Shown one piece after another: positions 9,470-19,468 of a stretch of DNA of 64,000 nucleotides; the stretch's first letter is position 1, and every line of letters starts with the position of its first letter. Source of the DNA: Sphingomonas yantingensis (GTDB taxonomy: Bacteria; Pseudomonadota; Alphaproteobacteria; Sphingomonadales; Sphingomonadaceae); contig NZ_JACIJJ010000004.1 in NCBI RefSeq assembly GCF_014199325.1, positions 479,407 to 543,406 of the forward strand, written 5' to 3'. Position numbers and translations under genes: made by a program. Under the pieces are notes generated by a model. It was not told the origin of the DNA and did not search any database. It was given only the letters and a program-made list of their open reading frames with translations.

Positions 9470-12199
9470 ATGCTCGGCGGCCTTGCCAAGACCTTTTTCG
9501 GCTCCTCGAACGACCGCTACGTCAAGTCGCTCGGCGGTCTCGTCAACAAGATCAACGCCTTCGAGCCCAGCGTTCAGGCGTTGAGCGATGACGAGCTGAA
9601 GCAGCAGACCGTCCGCTTCCGCGAGCGCTTGGCGAATGGCGAGACGCTCGACGGTCTGCTGCCCGAGGCGTTCGCGACCGTGCGCGAGGCGTCGGTGCGC
9701 GTCCTCGGTATGCGCCATTTCGACGTACAGCTCGTCGGCGGCATCGTCCTCCATCGCGGTGAGATCGCCGAGATGAAGACGGGCGAGGGCAAGACGCTCG
9801 TCGCGACGCTCGCGGTTTATCTCAACGCGCTGGCCGAGCAGGGCGTCCACGTCATCACCGTCAACGACTATCTCGCCCGCCGCGATGCCGAGGAAATGGG
9901 CCGCGTCTATGGCTTCCTCGGTCTGACGACCGGCGTGATCGTGCCCAACCTGCCCGATCACGAGCGCCGCGCGGCCTATGCCGCGGACATCACCTACGGC
10001 ACGAACAACGAGTTCGGCTTCGACTATCTGCGCGACAACATGAAGTACGACCGCGAATCGATGGTCCAGCGGCCGTTCTCGATGGCGATCGTCGATGAGG
10101 TCGATTCGGTCCTGATCGACGAGGCGCGCACCCCGCTCATCATCTCGGGGCCTACCGACGACAAGTCGGAGCTCTACATCGGCGTCGACGCGATCGTGAA
10201 GCAGCTGACGCCCGAGGATTACGAAAAGGACGAGAAGCAGAAGTCGGTCGTCCTGACCGAGGACGGCACCGAACGGGTTGAGCGCCTCCTCGAGGAGGCC
10301 GGCCTGCTCCAGGGCACCAACCTCTACGATTTCGAGAATACGCAGGTCGTTCATCACCTCAACCAGGCGCTGCGCGCGGTGGTGATGTTCAAGCGCGACA
10401 TCGACTATATCGTAAAGGACGAGAAGGTCGTCATCATCGACGAGTTCACTGGCCGCATGATGGACGGCCGACGCTGGTCCGACGGCCTGCATCAGGCGGT
10501 CGAGGCGAAGGAAGGCGTGACGATCGAGCCGGAGAACCAGACGCTCGCCTCGATCACCTTCCAGAACTATTTCCGCATGTACCCGAAGCTGTCGGGCATG
10601 ACGGGCACCGCCGCGACCGAAGCGGCCGAGTTCTTCGACATCTACAAGATGAACGTCGTGTCGATCCCGACCAACGTGCCCGTCCAGCGCGTCGACGAGG
10701 AAGATCAGTTCTACAAGACGCTGCAGGACAAGTTCATCGCCATCGCTCGCTCGATCAAGGAACATGCCGAGAAGGGGCAGCCCGTGCTCGTCGGCACCGT
10801 CTCGATCGAGAAGTCGGAGCTTCTGAGCGAATATCTCCAGAACGAGGGCGTGCCGCACAAGGTGCTGAACGCGCGCTATCACGAGAGCGAGGCGCACATC
10901 GTCGCGCAGGCGGGGCGTCTGGGCGCCGTGACGATCGCCACCAACATGGCCGGCCGCGGCACCGACATCAAACTGGGCGGCAACCTCGACTTCCGCGTCG
11001 CCGACGAGCTGGCCGACATCCCCGAGGGGCCGGAGCGTGAAGCCGCGATCCAGCGCATCCGCGAGGAGATCGAGGCGGAGAAGGCGCAGGTGCTCGCCGC
11101 CGGCGGTCTGTTCGTGCTCGGCACCGAGCGGCACGAGAGCCGCCGCATCGACAACCAGCTGCGCGGCCGTTCGGGTCGTCAGGGCGATCCGGGGCTCAGC
11201 CGCTTCTACCTCAGCCTCGATGACGATCTGCTGCGCATTTTCGGCCCGGACACGATGTTCGCCAAGATGATGCGCTCGAACATCGCCGATGGCGAGGCGA
11301 TCGGATCGAAGTGGCTGACCAAGGCGATCGAGACCGCGCAGAAGAAGGTCGAGGCTCGCAACTACGATATTCGCAAGCAGGTCGTCGAATACGACAATGT
11401 GATGAACGACCAGCGCAAGGTCATCTACGAGCAGCGTGCCGACATCATGGATGCCGAGACGGTGGGCGACGTCGTCGCCGACATGCGCGCCGAGACCGTC
11501 AACGCGCTGGTGGGCGAGGCGATCCCGCCGGGCACCTATCCCGAGCAGTGGGACGTGCCCGGGCTGACCGCGCGCGCGACCGAGGTGCTGAACGTCGAGG
11601 CGCCGGTCGCCGACTGGATCGCCGCGCAGGACGGCCTCGAGGCCGAGGATATCGAGACCCGCATCCGCGAGGCTGCCGACGCGCTGGTCGAGGGCAAGTC
11701 GAAGGAGCTGGAGCCAGCGACCTGGGCGGGGATCGAGAAGTCGATCCTGCTCCAGAACCTCGACCATCACTGGAAGGAGCATCTGGCGATGCTCGATGCG
11801 CTGCGCCAGATAATTCACCTGCGCGCCTATGCGCAAAAGACGCCGATCAACGAGTACAAGCAGGAGGCGTTCGGCCTGTTCGAGAAGATGCTCGACAGCA
11901 TCCGCGAGGATGTGACGCGCACCTTTGCGTACGCGCAGTTCCAGTTCCAGGCGCCGCCGCCGCTCCCCGAGCTGCCCGATTTCCTGACGCATCACTTCGA
12001 CCCGCTGACGGGCGAGGATGACACATACGACCAGGACGGGTCGGGCCTCGTCATCCCGCCCTTCCAGATCCCCCAAGCCGAGCTTGAGGATTACGGCGAC
12101 GACCCCGCCGGCTGGGAAGGCCGGGTCAGCCGCAACGCGCCGTGCCCGTGCGGGTCGGGCCGCAAGTACAAGCACTGCCACGGCGCGCTGGTGGCGTGA
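9470..12199 (+). CDS. secA: Preprotein translocase ATPase SecA
   Basis: 909 aa, full-length motor of the Sec export pathway. N-terminus [20 protein letters not shown]; Walker A in [17 protein letters not shown] near residue 103; DEAD-type motif in [20 protein letters not shown] near 210; helicase motifs [15 protein letters not shown] and [14 protein letters not shown]-terminal zinc-binding SEC-C motif [12 protein letters not shown] that contacts SecB and phospholipid. ATG 9470 is chosen over an upstream in-frame start because the protein begins exactly as SecA should and an AGGA stretch stands upstream. Monocistronic by appearance. Confidence 0.98.
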   Translation: MLGGLAKTFFGSSNDRYVKSLGGLVNKINAFEPSVQALSDDELKQQTVRFRERLANGETLDGLLPEAFATVREASVRVLGMRHFDVQLVGGIVLHRGEIAEMKTGEGKTLVATLAVYLNALAEQGVHVITVNDYLARRDAEEMGRVYGFLGLTTGVIVPNLPDHERRAAYAADITYGTNNEFGFDYLRDNMKYDRESMVQRPFSMAIVDEVDSVLIDEARTPLIISGPTDDKSELYIGVDAIVKQLTPEDYEKDEKQKSVVLTEDGTERVERLLEEAGLLQGTNLYDFENTQVVHHLNQALRAVVMFKRDIDYIVKDEKVVIIDEFTGRMMDGRRWSDGLHQAVEAKEGVTIEPENQTLASITFQNYFRMYPKLSGMTGTAATEAAEFFDIYKMNVVSIPTNVPVQRVDEEDQFYKTLQDKFIAIARSIKEHAEKGQPVLVGTVSIEKSELLSEYLQNEGVPHKVLNARYHESEAHIVAQAGRLGAVTIATNMAGRGTDIKLGGNLDFRVADELADIPEGPEREAAIQRIREEIEAEKAQVLAAGGLFVLGTERHESRRIDNQLRGRSGRQGDPGLSRFYLSLDDDLLRIFGPDTMFAKMMRSNIADGEAIGSKWLTKAIETAQKKVEARNYDIRKQVVEYDNVMNDQRKVIYEQRADIMDAETVGDVVADMRAETVNALVGEAIPPGTYPEQWDVPGLTARATEVLNVEAPVADWIAAQDGLEAEDIETRIREAADALVEGKSKELEPATWAGIEKSILLQNLDHHWKEHLAMLDALRQIIHLRAYAQKTPINEYKQEAFGLFEKMLDSIREDVTRTFAYAQFQFQAPPPLPELPDFLTHHFDPLTGEDDTYDQDGSGLVIPPFQIPQAELEDYGDDPAGWEGRVSRNAPCPCGSGRKYKHCHGALVA

Positions 12200-12245
12200 C
12201 GATCGGGGGAGCGGATCATTTTCCCGCTTCCCTTCACCTCCTTCG

Positions 12246-12272
12246 GTCACCCCGGACTTGATCCGGGGTGAC
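12246..12272. repeat. REP-like palindrome downstream of secA
   Basis: GTCACCCCGGA-CTTGA-TCCGGGGTGAC is a perfect 11-bp stem with a 5-nt loop, 47 nt after the secA stop. It belongs to the same loose class as the GTCACCCC palindromes at 1925-2002. Confidence 0.8.
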
Positions 12273-12346
12273 GTGTTCTGGTTGCAAAGCGAACCGCCCA
12301 AAGCCCGCAGTGGCGCCCGGTCCGCACCGCCGCTAGACCGACCCAG

Positions 12347-14368
12347 ATGCTTCGCTTCCTCGCGCTCCTCGCCGCCTTATTCCTCGCCGTCCCCGCGGCG
12401 GCGCAATTGGCGGGACAGCCCCGCCACATCGCGATCGAGCTCGTCGCCGAAACCGACATGCCCGCGCCGGGCAGCGAGGTGACGCTCGCCTTTGCATCGA
12501 AGCCGGACAAGGGTTGGCACGGCTATTGGCAGAATCCCGGCGATGCGGGGGTCCCTACGGCGCTCAAATGGACGCTGCCCGCGGGCGTCACTGCCGGGCC
12601 GCTCGAATACCCGGTCCCGCAGCGGCTCGTGATCGCGGGCCTCATGAATTACGTCTATGAGGGGCCGTTCGCGCAGTTCGTGCGGCTAAAGGTCCCCGCC
12701 GGACGCGCCCCCGGCACCCGCCTGCCGATTGCGGTCGAGGCGGATTACCTCGTCTGCACCGACCAGATCTGCGTGCCCGAACGCGCGCAGTTGTCGACCG
12801 TCCTGACGGTCGGCGATGGCGCGATCTCGCCCGAGCGGCGCGCGCAATTCGACCAGTGGCGCCGGACGCTACCCAAGCCGCTCGGCAGCCCCGCGGTCTT
12901 TGCGGTCGAGGCCGGAAAGATGCGGATCGCGGTGCCGTGGCCAGCGGACCAGGCGGCGGACGGCGCCTATTTCTACCCGCTCACTGACGGTGCGGTCACC
13001 TATGCGGCGGTGCAGACGATCGGCCGCGCCGGCGATCGCCTCGTCATCGAGACGCAGGCCGGCGGCAAGGTGCCGGACGAAGTGTCGGGCGTTGTCGCGC
13101 TCGGCGACGGACGCGGCTTCACTGTACGCGCGGTGCCGGGCGCGGTGCCGGCGGCGAGTGCGCCGGCAGCCTATGACTGGCGCGCGATCCTCGTCGCCTT
13201 CGCCGGTGCGGTGCTCGGCGGCCTAATCCTCAACGTCATGCCCTGCGTCTTCCCGATTCTGAGCCTCAAGGCGCTCAGCCTCGCGAGAGCGGGCGGCGAC
13301 GAGCGCGGGGCACGGGGCGAGGCGCTTGCCTATTCGGCCGGGGTTATCGCCGTTTGTCTCGCGCTCGGCGGTGCGTTGCTGGCGCTGCGAGCGGGCGGCG
13401 CGACAGTGGGCTGGGCATTCCAGCTTCAGGACCCCCGCGTCATCCTCGTACTGCTGCTGCTGGTCACCGCCATCGCCCTCAACCTCGCCGGATTGTTCGA
13501 GCTGTCGGCGCCCGGCGCGGTCAATCGCATGGCGGCGAGCGGCAAGGGCGGGGCGTTCATAACGGGCGCGCTCGCCGCGTTCGTCGCGACGCCCTGCACC
13601 GGGCCGTTCATGGCGGCGGCGCTCGGGGCCGCACTGGTGCTGCCCACTGCGGCGGCGCTGATGATCTTTGCCGGCCTTGGCCTAGGCCTTGCCATCCCGT
13701 TCCTGTTGATCGGCTTCGTGCCCGCGCTGCGGCGGCGGATGCCGAAGCCCGGACCGTGGATGGCGACGTTCCGCCACATCCTGTCGGTGCCGATGTTCCT
13801 GACCGCGCTGGCCCTCGCGTGGGTGCTGGGCAAGCAGGCGGGTGTCGACGGCATGACGCTGGGGCTGGGCGCGGTGCTCGTCGCCGCGCTGGCGCTCTGG
13901 TGGACGGGGGTGCGGCAGGGCCGGGGGAAGGGGCTGGCCTGGGCGCCGGCGGCGGTCGGCATCGCCTTGGCGCTGGCGGTGACACTGCGCATCGAACAGC
14001 GTCCGGCGGAGGCGGCGGGAGCCACCGCGCTCGGCGCCAAGCCCTTTACCGAGGCCTCGCTTGCGGCACTCAGGGCCGAGAACAAGCCCGTCTTCGCCTA
14101 TTTCACCGCCGACTGGTGCGTGGCGTGCAAGGTGAACGAGAAGGCGGCGATCGAGACCGATACCGTCGCCGCCGCCTTCGAGAAGGGCGGGGTGGAGGTG
14201 CTGGTCGGCGACTGGACCAACGGTGATCCGGCGATGGGCCGCTTCATCGAGCAGCACAACCGCGCGGGCGTGCCGCTCTACCTGTGGTACGCGCCGGGTG
14301 CCGCGCAGCCGCGGGTCCTGCCGCAGCTTCTGACCCCGGCGATGCTCGCCGCGCTGCCGGCGGGCTAG
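12347..14368 (+). CDS. DsbD/ScsB-type membrane thiol-disulfide reductase
   Basis: 673 aa. A signal peptide (LRFLALLAALFLAVPAAAQ) leads to a periplasmic DsbD-alpha-like domain with a cysteine pair in CTDQIC near 136-141. An eight-helix DsbD membrane domain follows, with redox cysteines in MPCVFP (about 299) and TPCTGP (about 416), and a C-terminal thioredoxin domain with WCVAC near 591-595. The chain carries electrons from cytoplasmic thioredoxin to periplasmic partners. The large N-terminal domain fits the ScsB/suppressor-of-copper-sensitivity subgroup better than enteric DsbD. Its stop TAG shares the palindrome CTAG with the convergent cysS stop. Confidence 0.88.
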   Translation: MLRFLALLAALFLAVPAAAQLAGQPRHIAIELVAETDMPAPGSEVTLAFASKPDKGWHGYWQNPGDAGVPTALKWTLPAGVTAGPLEYPVPQRLVIAGLMNYVYEGPFAQFVRLKVPAGRAPGTRLPIAVEADYLVCTDQICVPERAQLSTVLTVGDGAISPERRAQFDQWRRTLPKPLGSPAVFAVEAGKMRIAVPWPADQAADGAYFYPLTDGAVTYAAVQTIGRAGDRLVIETQAGGKVPDEVSGVVALGDGRGFTVRAVPGAVPAASAPAAYDWRAILVAFAGAVLGGLILNVMPCVFPILSLKALSLARAGGDERGARGEALAYSAGVIAVCLALGGALLALRAGGATVGWAFQLQDPRVILVLLLLVTAIALNLAGLFELSAPGAVNRMAASGKGGAFITGALAAFVATPCTGPFMAAALGAALVLPTAAALMIFAGLGLGLAIPFLLIGFVPALRRRMPKPGPWMATFRHILSVPMFLTALALAWVLGKQAGVDGMTLGLGAVLVAALALWWTGVRQGRGKGLAWAPAAVGIALALAVTLRIEQRPAEAAGATALGAKPFTEASLAALRAENKPVFAYFTADWCVACKVNEKAAIETDTVAAAFEKGGVEVLVGDWTNGDPAMGRFIEQHNRAGVPLYLWYAPGAAQPRVLPQLLTPAMLAALPAG

Positions 14369-15804
14369 AGCTTCCAGTCCCAGCCGAGCGGGTCGCCGTC
14401 CATTACTTCGACCCCAACGGCGGTGAGCTCATCGCGTAGCGTGTCCGAACGGGCGAAGTCCTTTGCCGCCCGCGCGTTGCGCCGTTCTGCGAGCTTCGCC
14501 TCGATCGCGGCCTCATCGATCGCAGCATCGGCGGGGCGGACGCGCAGGTCGGCGCGGGTGATCGTTGCGAGTTGCAGCCCGAGCACGCGGTCGAACGCGG
14601 CGGCGGCTTCGAGGCGATCGGCGGGCGACAGCGACTTGTCGGCGAGCAGCTCGTCCAGCACTGGCACCGCGCGCGGCGTGTTGAGGTCGTCGCTGACCGC
14701 CGCGTCGAATGCCTCGCGATATCCATCGACGGTCCCGCGTGAAGGCTTGTCGGGCGCCGCGCGCAGCTTCTCGACCGTCTGCACCAGCCGCTTCAGCCGT
14801 GTCTGCGCCGCGATGACGTTGTCCCAGGTGAACTCCAGCTCGCTGCGATAATGCGCCGACAGGCACATCAGGCGGTAGCTGAGCGGATGGATGCCGCGAT
14901 CGACAAGCGTCTGGAGCCGCAGGAACTCGCCGGTCGACTTCGACATCTTGCCGCCGCGGTCCACGAGGAAGTTGTTGTGCATCCACATCCGCGCGCCGGT
15001 GAAGCCGGGCTCGGCGTCGGTGCAGCCGCACTTCGCCTGGTTTTGGGCGATTTCGTTCGGATGGTGGATCTCGCGGTGGTCGATGCCGCCCGTGTGAATG
15101 TCGAACGGGTGGCCGAGCTCGGCGAGGCTCATCACCGAGCATTCGAGATGCCAGCCCGGCGCGCCGCGGCCCCAGGGCGAGTCCCACTCCATCTGCCGCT
15201 GCTCGCCCGGCGGTGAGGTGCGCCAGATCGCGAAATCCTGCGGATTGCGCTTGCCGCCCACCGGGTCGATCCGGCTCTCACCTGCTTGCGTATCCGTGCG
15301 CGCCAGACGACCGTAATTGGGCACCGTCGACACGTCGAAATAGAGCCCGCTGTCGAGCCGGTAGCAGTGCCGCTCGGCGAACGTCTCGGCAAAGGCGATC
15401 ATCTGCGGCACGTAATCGGTTGCGACCGTCCACTTGGCCGGCGGCGTGATGTTCAGCCGCTCGACGTCGAGCTTGAACGCCTGTGTGTAGTGCGCGGCCA
15501 CGTCCCAGATCGACTTCTGCTGCGCGCGGGCGGCCTTTTCCATCTTGTCGTCGCCGGCGTCGGCGTCGCTCGTCAGATGGCCGACATCGGTGATGTTGAT
15601 GATGTGCTTGAGGCCGAGCCCCTTCCACCGCATCGTCCGGCCGAGCGTGTCGGCGAACAGGAACGCGCGCATGTTGCCGATATGCTGGTAATTATAGACC
15701 GTCGGACCGCAGGTATAGATGCGCACCTCATTCGGGTCGATCGGATGGAAGTCCTCGATCGACCGGGTCAGCGAATTGTAGAGCTTGAGAGGGGCGCCGT
15801 TCAT
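14365..15804 (-). CDS. cysS: Cysteine--tRNA ligase
   Basis: 479 aa class I synthetase. The ATP-binding HIGH motif appears as HIGN at 41-44 (preceded by YTCGPTVYNYQ with zinc ligand Cys32), and the second motif is KMSKS near 285-289. Zinc-site segments GWHLECSVM and the GIDHREIHHPNE loop are present, as is the C-terminal DALR/anticodon region. The ATG at 15804 overlaps the stop of the upstream FAD gene by ATGA, so the two are translationally coupled. The HIGN variant is tolerated in some alphaproteobacterial enzymes (family knowledge, not tested here). Confidence 0.96.
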   Translation of the reverse strand: MNGAPLKLYNSLTRSIEDFHPIDPNEVRIYTCGPTVYNYQHIGNMRAFLFADTLGRTMRWKGLGLKHIINITDVGHLTSDADAGDDKMEKAARAQQKSIWDVAAHYTQAFKLDVERLNITPPAKWTVATDYVPQMIAFAETFAERHCYRLDSGLYFDVSTVPNYGRLARTDTQAGESRIDPVGGKRNPQDFAIWRTSPPGEQRQMEWDSPWGRGAPGWHLECSVMSLAELGHPFDIHTGGIDHREIHHPNEIAQNQAKCGCTDAEPGFTGARMWMHNNFLVDRGGKMSKSTGEFLRLQTLVDRGIHPLSYRLMCLSAHYRSELEFTWDNVIAAQTRLKRLVQTVEKLRAAPDKPSRGTVDGYREAFDAAVSDDLNTPRAVPVLDELLADKSLSPADRLEAAAAFDRVLGLQLATITRADLRVRPADAAIDEAAIEAKLAERRNARAAKDFARSDTLRDELTAVGVEVMDGDPLGWDWKL

Positions 15805-17405
15805 CGCGCCCGCTTAAGCAGGCCGAGCCGCCCCGCCAAGCCCCGGTCGGCAAGGATCGCTCTTGCCGCATTGTGGCCCGGCGCCCCGGTGACGCCGCCG
15901 CCCGGATGCGCACCCGCGCCGCACAGATAGAGACCCGCGATCGGCATCCGGTATCGCCCGTGCCCGAGCACCGGCCGCGCCGCCCAAAGCTGGTCGAGCG
16001 ACATCCGCCCGTGAAAGATATCGCCGCCCGCCAGCCCGAACTTGCGCTCGAGGTCGAGCGGCGAGTGGATCTGGCGCGCGAGGATGCTGGCGCGAAAGCC
16101 GGGGGCGTAGGTTTCGATCGTATCGATGATCGTGTCGGCCGCAGCTTCTCGCGCGTCGTCCCAACTGCGGCCATCGGGGAGGCACGGATTGAACTGCTGA
16201 CAGAACAGGCTGGCGACATGCTGCCCTGGCGGGGCGAGCGTGTCGTCAAGCGTCGAGGGGATGAGCATCTCGACGATCGGTTCGCGCGACCAGCCCAGCG
16301 CCTTCGAGTCGGCGAAGGCGCGCTCCATATAGTCGAGGCTGGGGGCCATGATGATCCCCGCCGACAGATGCGGGCCGGGCTCGGGCCGTGCGGTAAACCG
16401 CGGCAGTTCGCTGAGCGCAAGGTTCATGCGGAAGCTGCCGGAGCCGACCGCATAACCGACGATACGCGCGCGAAAATCGGGGTCAAGGTCGGCGGGGTCG
16501 ACCAGCTTCTCGAACAGCGGCTTCGGCCCCAGATTGCCAATGACGCGCGACGCGGCGAATTCGCGCCCGTCGGCAAGGCGGATACCCACGGCGCGACCGC
16601 GGTCGGCCAGCACGCGGGCGACGGGCGCCTCGACCTCGATCTCGACGCCCACATCGCGGCACGCCGCCGCCATCGCCTGCGTGATCGCGCCCATCCCGCC
16701 GATCGCATGGCCCCAGGCGCCGCGATTGCCGTTCACCTCGCCAAAGACGTGGTGGAGAAAGACATAGGCGCTACCCGGCGTGTCGGGGCCGGCGTGGTTG
16801 CCGACGACCGCGTCGAAACCGAACACCGCTTGCACCGGATCGCTTCCGAACCAGCCCGACAGGAACTCGCGTGCGCTTTTGGTAAACAGGGCGAGCGCGT
16901 CGCGCTGCGCCGCTGCGGTCATCCGCCGCGCTCGCATCGCCAGCGACAGCGCTTCGCCGATCGAAGTGCCAGCGGGCGGCGGGCGGAGTGCTAGGTCGCG
17001 CAGCAGGTCGGCGACCCGCTCCACGGCTGCGTAATAGGCGGGCAGCCGCTCTGCATCGCGGACGGAGAATTTCGCGAACTCGGCCTGCGTCGCCGTGATC
17101 CCTCCACCCAAGCTCAGGCTGCGGCCGTCGGGTAGGGGTAGGAAATTGGACAACGGCCGCTCGACGATCCGCAGGCCGCGTTCGTGCAGGCGCATGTCGG
17201 CGATGACGCGGGCCTGGAGCAAGCTGACGGTATAGCTGGCGGTCGAGTTCCGAAAGCCGGGGTGAAAACATTCGGTGACGGCCGCGCCGCCAACCACGCC
17301 ACGCGCCTCGAACATCTTTACGCGAAGACCCGCGCGGGCAAGATACCAGGCGCAGACGAGGCCGTTATGGCCCGCGCCGATGATGAGCGCGTCGTATCGT
17401 TCCAT
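15801..17405 (-). CDS. FAD-dependent oxidoreductase, phytoene-desaturase/PYROXD2-like
   Basis: 534 aa. The N-terminal dinucleotide fold IIGAGHNGLVCAWYLARAGL, ending in an acidic residue (KMFEARGVVGG), and the C-terminal FAD motif GLYLCGAGAHPGGGVTGAPG match the crtI/PYROXD2-like group of amine-oxidase-fold flavoproteins. Its substrate is unknown; no carotenoid genes are next to it. ATG 17405 begins the recognisable fold, though an in-frame extension runs upstream to 17441. The stop overlaps cysS by 4 nt. Pairing with cysS looks like cotranscription of unrelated functions. Confidence 0.85.
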   Translation of the reverse strand: MERYDALIIGAGHNGLVCAWYLARAGLRVKMFEARGVVGGAAVTECFHPGFRNSTASYTVSLLQARVIADMRLHERGLRIVERPLSNFLPLPDGRSLSLGGGITATQAEFAKFSVRDAERLPAYYAAVERVADLLRDLALRPPPAGTSIGEALSLAMRARRMTAAAQRDALALFTKSAREFLSGWFGSDPVQAVFGFDAVVGNHAGPDTPGSAYVFLHHVFGEVNGNRGAWGHAIGGMGAITQAMAAACRDVGVEIEVEAPVARVLADRGRAVGIRLADGREFAASRVIGNLGPKPLFEKLVDPADLDPDFRARIVGYAVGSGSFRMNLALSELPRFTARPEPGPHLSAGIIMAPSLDYMERAFADSKALGWSREPIVEMLIPSTLDDTLAPPGQHVASLFCQQFNPCLPDGRSWDDAREAAADTIIDTIETYAPGFRASILARQIHSPLDLERKFGLAGGDIFHGRMSLDQLWAARPVLGHGRYRMPIAGLYLCGAGAHPGGGVTGAPGHNAARAILADRGLAGRLGLLKRAR

Positions 17406-17441
17406 GCCGCCGGTGGTGCCCCGCCGGCGGCTGGCGGTCAA

Positions 17442-17675
17442 TCAGGCCGCGAGGGGTGCAAACGGCTTGTTGCCGACCGACCGGAACAGGCCGGTGCCGG
17501 AGGTCTGGCCGGTGCGGATCGGCAGCGCGGTCGCGCAATAGGCGCATTCGGCGGTCAGACGCCCGACCAACCAATGCGACCGGCCGCAACCGGGGCAATG
17601 GTTCGCCTCGTTCATGCGATAGGCGATGCGATATCCCGCGCCGCTGGGACTGAAGGGCAGGCTACCGAGCTGCAT
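17442..17675 (-). CDS. Small zinc-ribbon-like protein
   Basis: 77 aa. Four cysteines occur as CPGCG (about 26-30) and CAYC (about 43-46) separated by HWLVGRLTAE, a likely zinc ribbon. ATG 17675 has GGGGAG 9 nt upstream, better than a longer frame that begins 13 codons earlier. It may be cotranscribed with the FAD gene 36 bp downstream. Function unknown. Confidence 0.72.
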   Translation of the reverse strand: MQLGSLPFSPSGAGYRIAYRMNEANHCPGCGRSHWLVGRLTAECAYCATALPIRTGQTSGTGLFRSVGNKPFAPLAA

Positions 17676-18233
17676 TTCCCAACTCCCCGTGTGATGGTTT
17701 CGCCATCGTAACACGGATGAATCGTGCTTTGTTCCCGGTGAAGCGAACGCACGCGAAAAAGTTAACGCCGTGGCGCCATTGCAACATGTCGACGGGGAGG
17801 AACGACGGTAGGCACAGAAGAAGGATCAGCGCCACGGACACGCTCGGCAATGCCGGATCGCAATCGCATTGCAAAACACCGATGATCGCGCGGACGGACG
17901 GGGCGTGAGCATGCGAAAGCTCCAGACGGAAACGTTCGTCGCTGGCGGCCCGACCAACGAAAACCCTCTCCGCGATTAACGCTCACGGACACCCTAAGCG
18001 GCCTCTGCACTAGTGCGCGCAAAGCGACAAGCCGCCGACGCTGGCAACCGATCGTGATCGGCGATCATGCGGCGGGATCTTGAAACCGGCCGTCTGCCGG
18101 TACCGGTTCGCGCTGATATCGATCGGCCCCGGCAACAATTCATCACGGAACCCATCCGGGATCATGGGGGCACTCTTCATGCGGTTGGGCTGTACCGGCT
18201 CGGCCCCGCCACCCGGATAAAGGGAGTCAGTTG
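17676..18233. other. Gene-free stretch of about 560 bp
   Basis: No open frame with coding character, RNA gene or IS end was seen. It separates the core cluster from the eroded region. GGGAG at 18222-18226 belongs to the next ORF. Confidence 0.5.
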
Positions 18234-18440
18234 ATGACAAAACAAACGGAATAGCAGCAAATTGCTGAGAAGGCGGCCCGGCTCAAGGCCGAAGCGGATC
18301 AGGGCTCGCACCGCCCCGAGAATGACGCTCATGCCAACGAGTGCATCGTTTCAAAGCGTTTCGAGGATCAGGCACCGTCGGGCGCCTTTGATGCCGAAGG
18401 CCATCGTCCCGTCCTTGAATGTAGCCGGAAGGTCCGCTGA
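18234..18440 (+). pseudogene. Small ORF interrupted by an amber codon, coupled to the HPF-like gene
   Basis: ATG 18234 has GGGAG 7 nt upstream and reads MTKQTE, then TAG at 18252-18254. Beyond it the same frame stays open for 61 codons (QQIAEKAARLKAEADQGSHR onward) with alphaproteobacterial codon use. It ends at TGA 18438-18440, whose A begins the ATG of the next gene. A 68-codon gene with one nonsense change is the simplest reading. Internal restart is unlikely because no ATG or well-placed GTG follows soon. Amber readthrough or suppression cannot be excluded. Confidence 0.65.
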
Positions 18441-18757
18441 TGCTCGTACAGATCAATACCGACACTCGTGTCGATGGGACCGAGGCGACCAGCGATGCAA
18501 TTGAAGACCGGCTGCGCGAACGGCGGTCACGGTTCGGCGACCGACTCACGCGAGTTGAAATGCGTATTCGCGACGTCGACGGTGATCGAAACGGAGCCAG
18601 GGGCATCGAAGCCAAGCTAGAGGCGCGACCTGCTGGTGGGCAACCGATCGTCGTCACTGACCAAGGCGCGTCGACCGATGCCGCCATAACGGGGGCATTG
18701 CGAAAAGCTGTCGAGATCCTCGATCGCGCCTTTGCGAAGCATGACGCCGTGCGATGA
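18440..18757 (+). CDS. HPF/RaiA-family ribosome-associated protein
   Basis: 105 aa. It begins MLVQINTDTRVDGTEAT and contains the motifs LRERRSRFGDRLTRVEMRIRD, EAKLEARPAGGQPIVVTD and a final AAITGALRKAVEILDRAFAK helix. This pattern belongs to short HPF/RaiA-like proteins (beta-alpha-beta-beta-beta-alpha) that sit in the ribosomal decoding region and stabilise idle ribosomes. The start is fixed by TGATG overlap with the interrupted upstream ORF, so expression may depend on translation through that ORF. A terminator follows 8 nt after the stop. Confidence 0.78.
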   Translation: MLVQINTDTRVDGTEATSDAIEDRLRERRSRFGDRLTRVEMRIRDVDGDRNGARGIEAKLEARPAGGQPIVVTDQGASTDAAITGALRKAVEILDRAFAKHDAVR

Positions 18758-18765
18758 TTAAGGAA

Positions 18766-18788
18766 GGCGCGCCCAAGGCGCGTCTTTC
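18766..18788 (+). terminator. Rho-independent terminator after the HPF-like gene
   Basis: GGCGCGCC-CAA-GGCGCGTC forms an 8-bp stem with one G-U pair, followed by TTTC. Confidence 0.65.
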
Positions 18789-18814
18789 ATCCCTAAGGAT
18801 TTTCTACACGCGCT

Positions 18815-19010
18815 TCCGCCGGCAACAGGGATGCGCTGATCACGCTCGACCGTCTGCGCATCGACGTTCGCGCCGAGTTCTACGTCCGCGTCCGCCCCGA
18901 TCGTGAGGCGCTTGCGACGGCGGCGCAGATGCTCGGACAGCGATGCATCCCGAAGCACTCAAGGAACTGGTGGAGGGCAAGTTCGTCGACGCCCTCCGAC
19001 CCGAGCAGGA
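18815..19010 (+). pseudogene. Fragment of a flotillin (YqiK/SPFH family) gene with a frameshift
   Basis: From 18830 one frame reads DALITLDRLRIDVRAEFYVR then VRPDREALATAAQMLGQR, a recognisable piece of a YqiK-type SPFH domain. At about 18941 the homology moves to another frame, MHPEALKELVEGKFVDALR, and stops near 19006. In intact proteins these two segments are contiguous. Both ends are missing, so this is a decayed fragment of about 60 codons out of some 600. The 103-aa open frame from 18943 that includes its second half is therefore not a real gene. Confidence 0.7.
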
Positions 19011-19270
19011 TAACGAGGGCTGGCCGCGCACTTCGAACCATCACTGTGGGGCGATGATTATCAACGTTGATGGGAGCCCGCAACGTCAGCTGCGACAGCC
19101 GTTTCTAGTGCGATCGCCGACGTCCTCAGTGGATGAACAAATGGCAGAAGACGGGAAAAAGCGAGGCCGAGCGCCGACAGTCCGGTTGTGGGTCTGTTGG
19201 ACCGATGACAGCATCGAAACTCAAGCGATCAACGTAGCTGACTATGCGTATTGAACCAGAAGAGGAAATG

Positions 19271-19468
19271 ATGATGGCGATCCTAGATTCTGGGCCGTTT
19301 CAGGATTGGATCCGCGCCTTCGACCGTCACGAGCGGGCTCAGAAGCGCTATGACGCGGCAGGCCGAATCAGGAACGAGGCGTTGATAAACTACCTGCGTC
19401 CCGAGTTGGATGAAGCGGGACGCGAGCTCAACGCGGCAACAAGGGCGCTAAATAACCAATACCGCTAA
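19271..19468 (+). CDS. Small hypothetical helical protein
   Basis: 65 aa, strongly helical and charged (FQDWIRAFDRHERAQKRYDA, then LRPELDEAGRELNAATRALN). Three tandem ATGs (19268, 19271, 19274) follow AGAGGA at 19261-19266; the middle one is taken because of 5-nt spacing. No family was recognised. It is the only convincing small gene in this eroded stretch. Confidence 0.5.
   Translation: MMAILDSGPFQDWIRAFDRHERAQKRYDAAGRIRNEALINYLRPELDEAGRELNAATRALNNQYR

Noticed and set aside
9407..12301. A 964-codon open frame antisense to secA
   Set aside because: It is the mirror of a highly conserved gene in GC-rich DNA; its composition is low in hydrophobic cores and no motif is visible.
18943..19254. 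103-aa frame as an independent gene
   Set aside because: Its first part is the second half of the flotillin fragment in a shifted frame; the rest has no ribosome site or family look.
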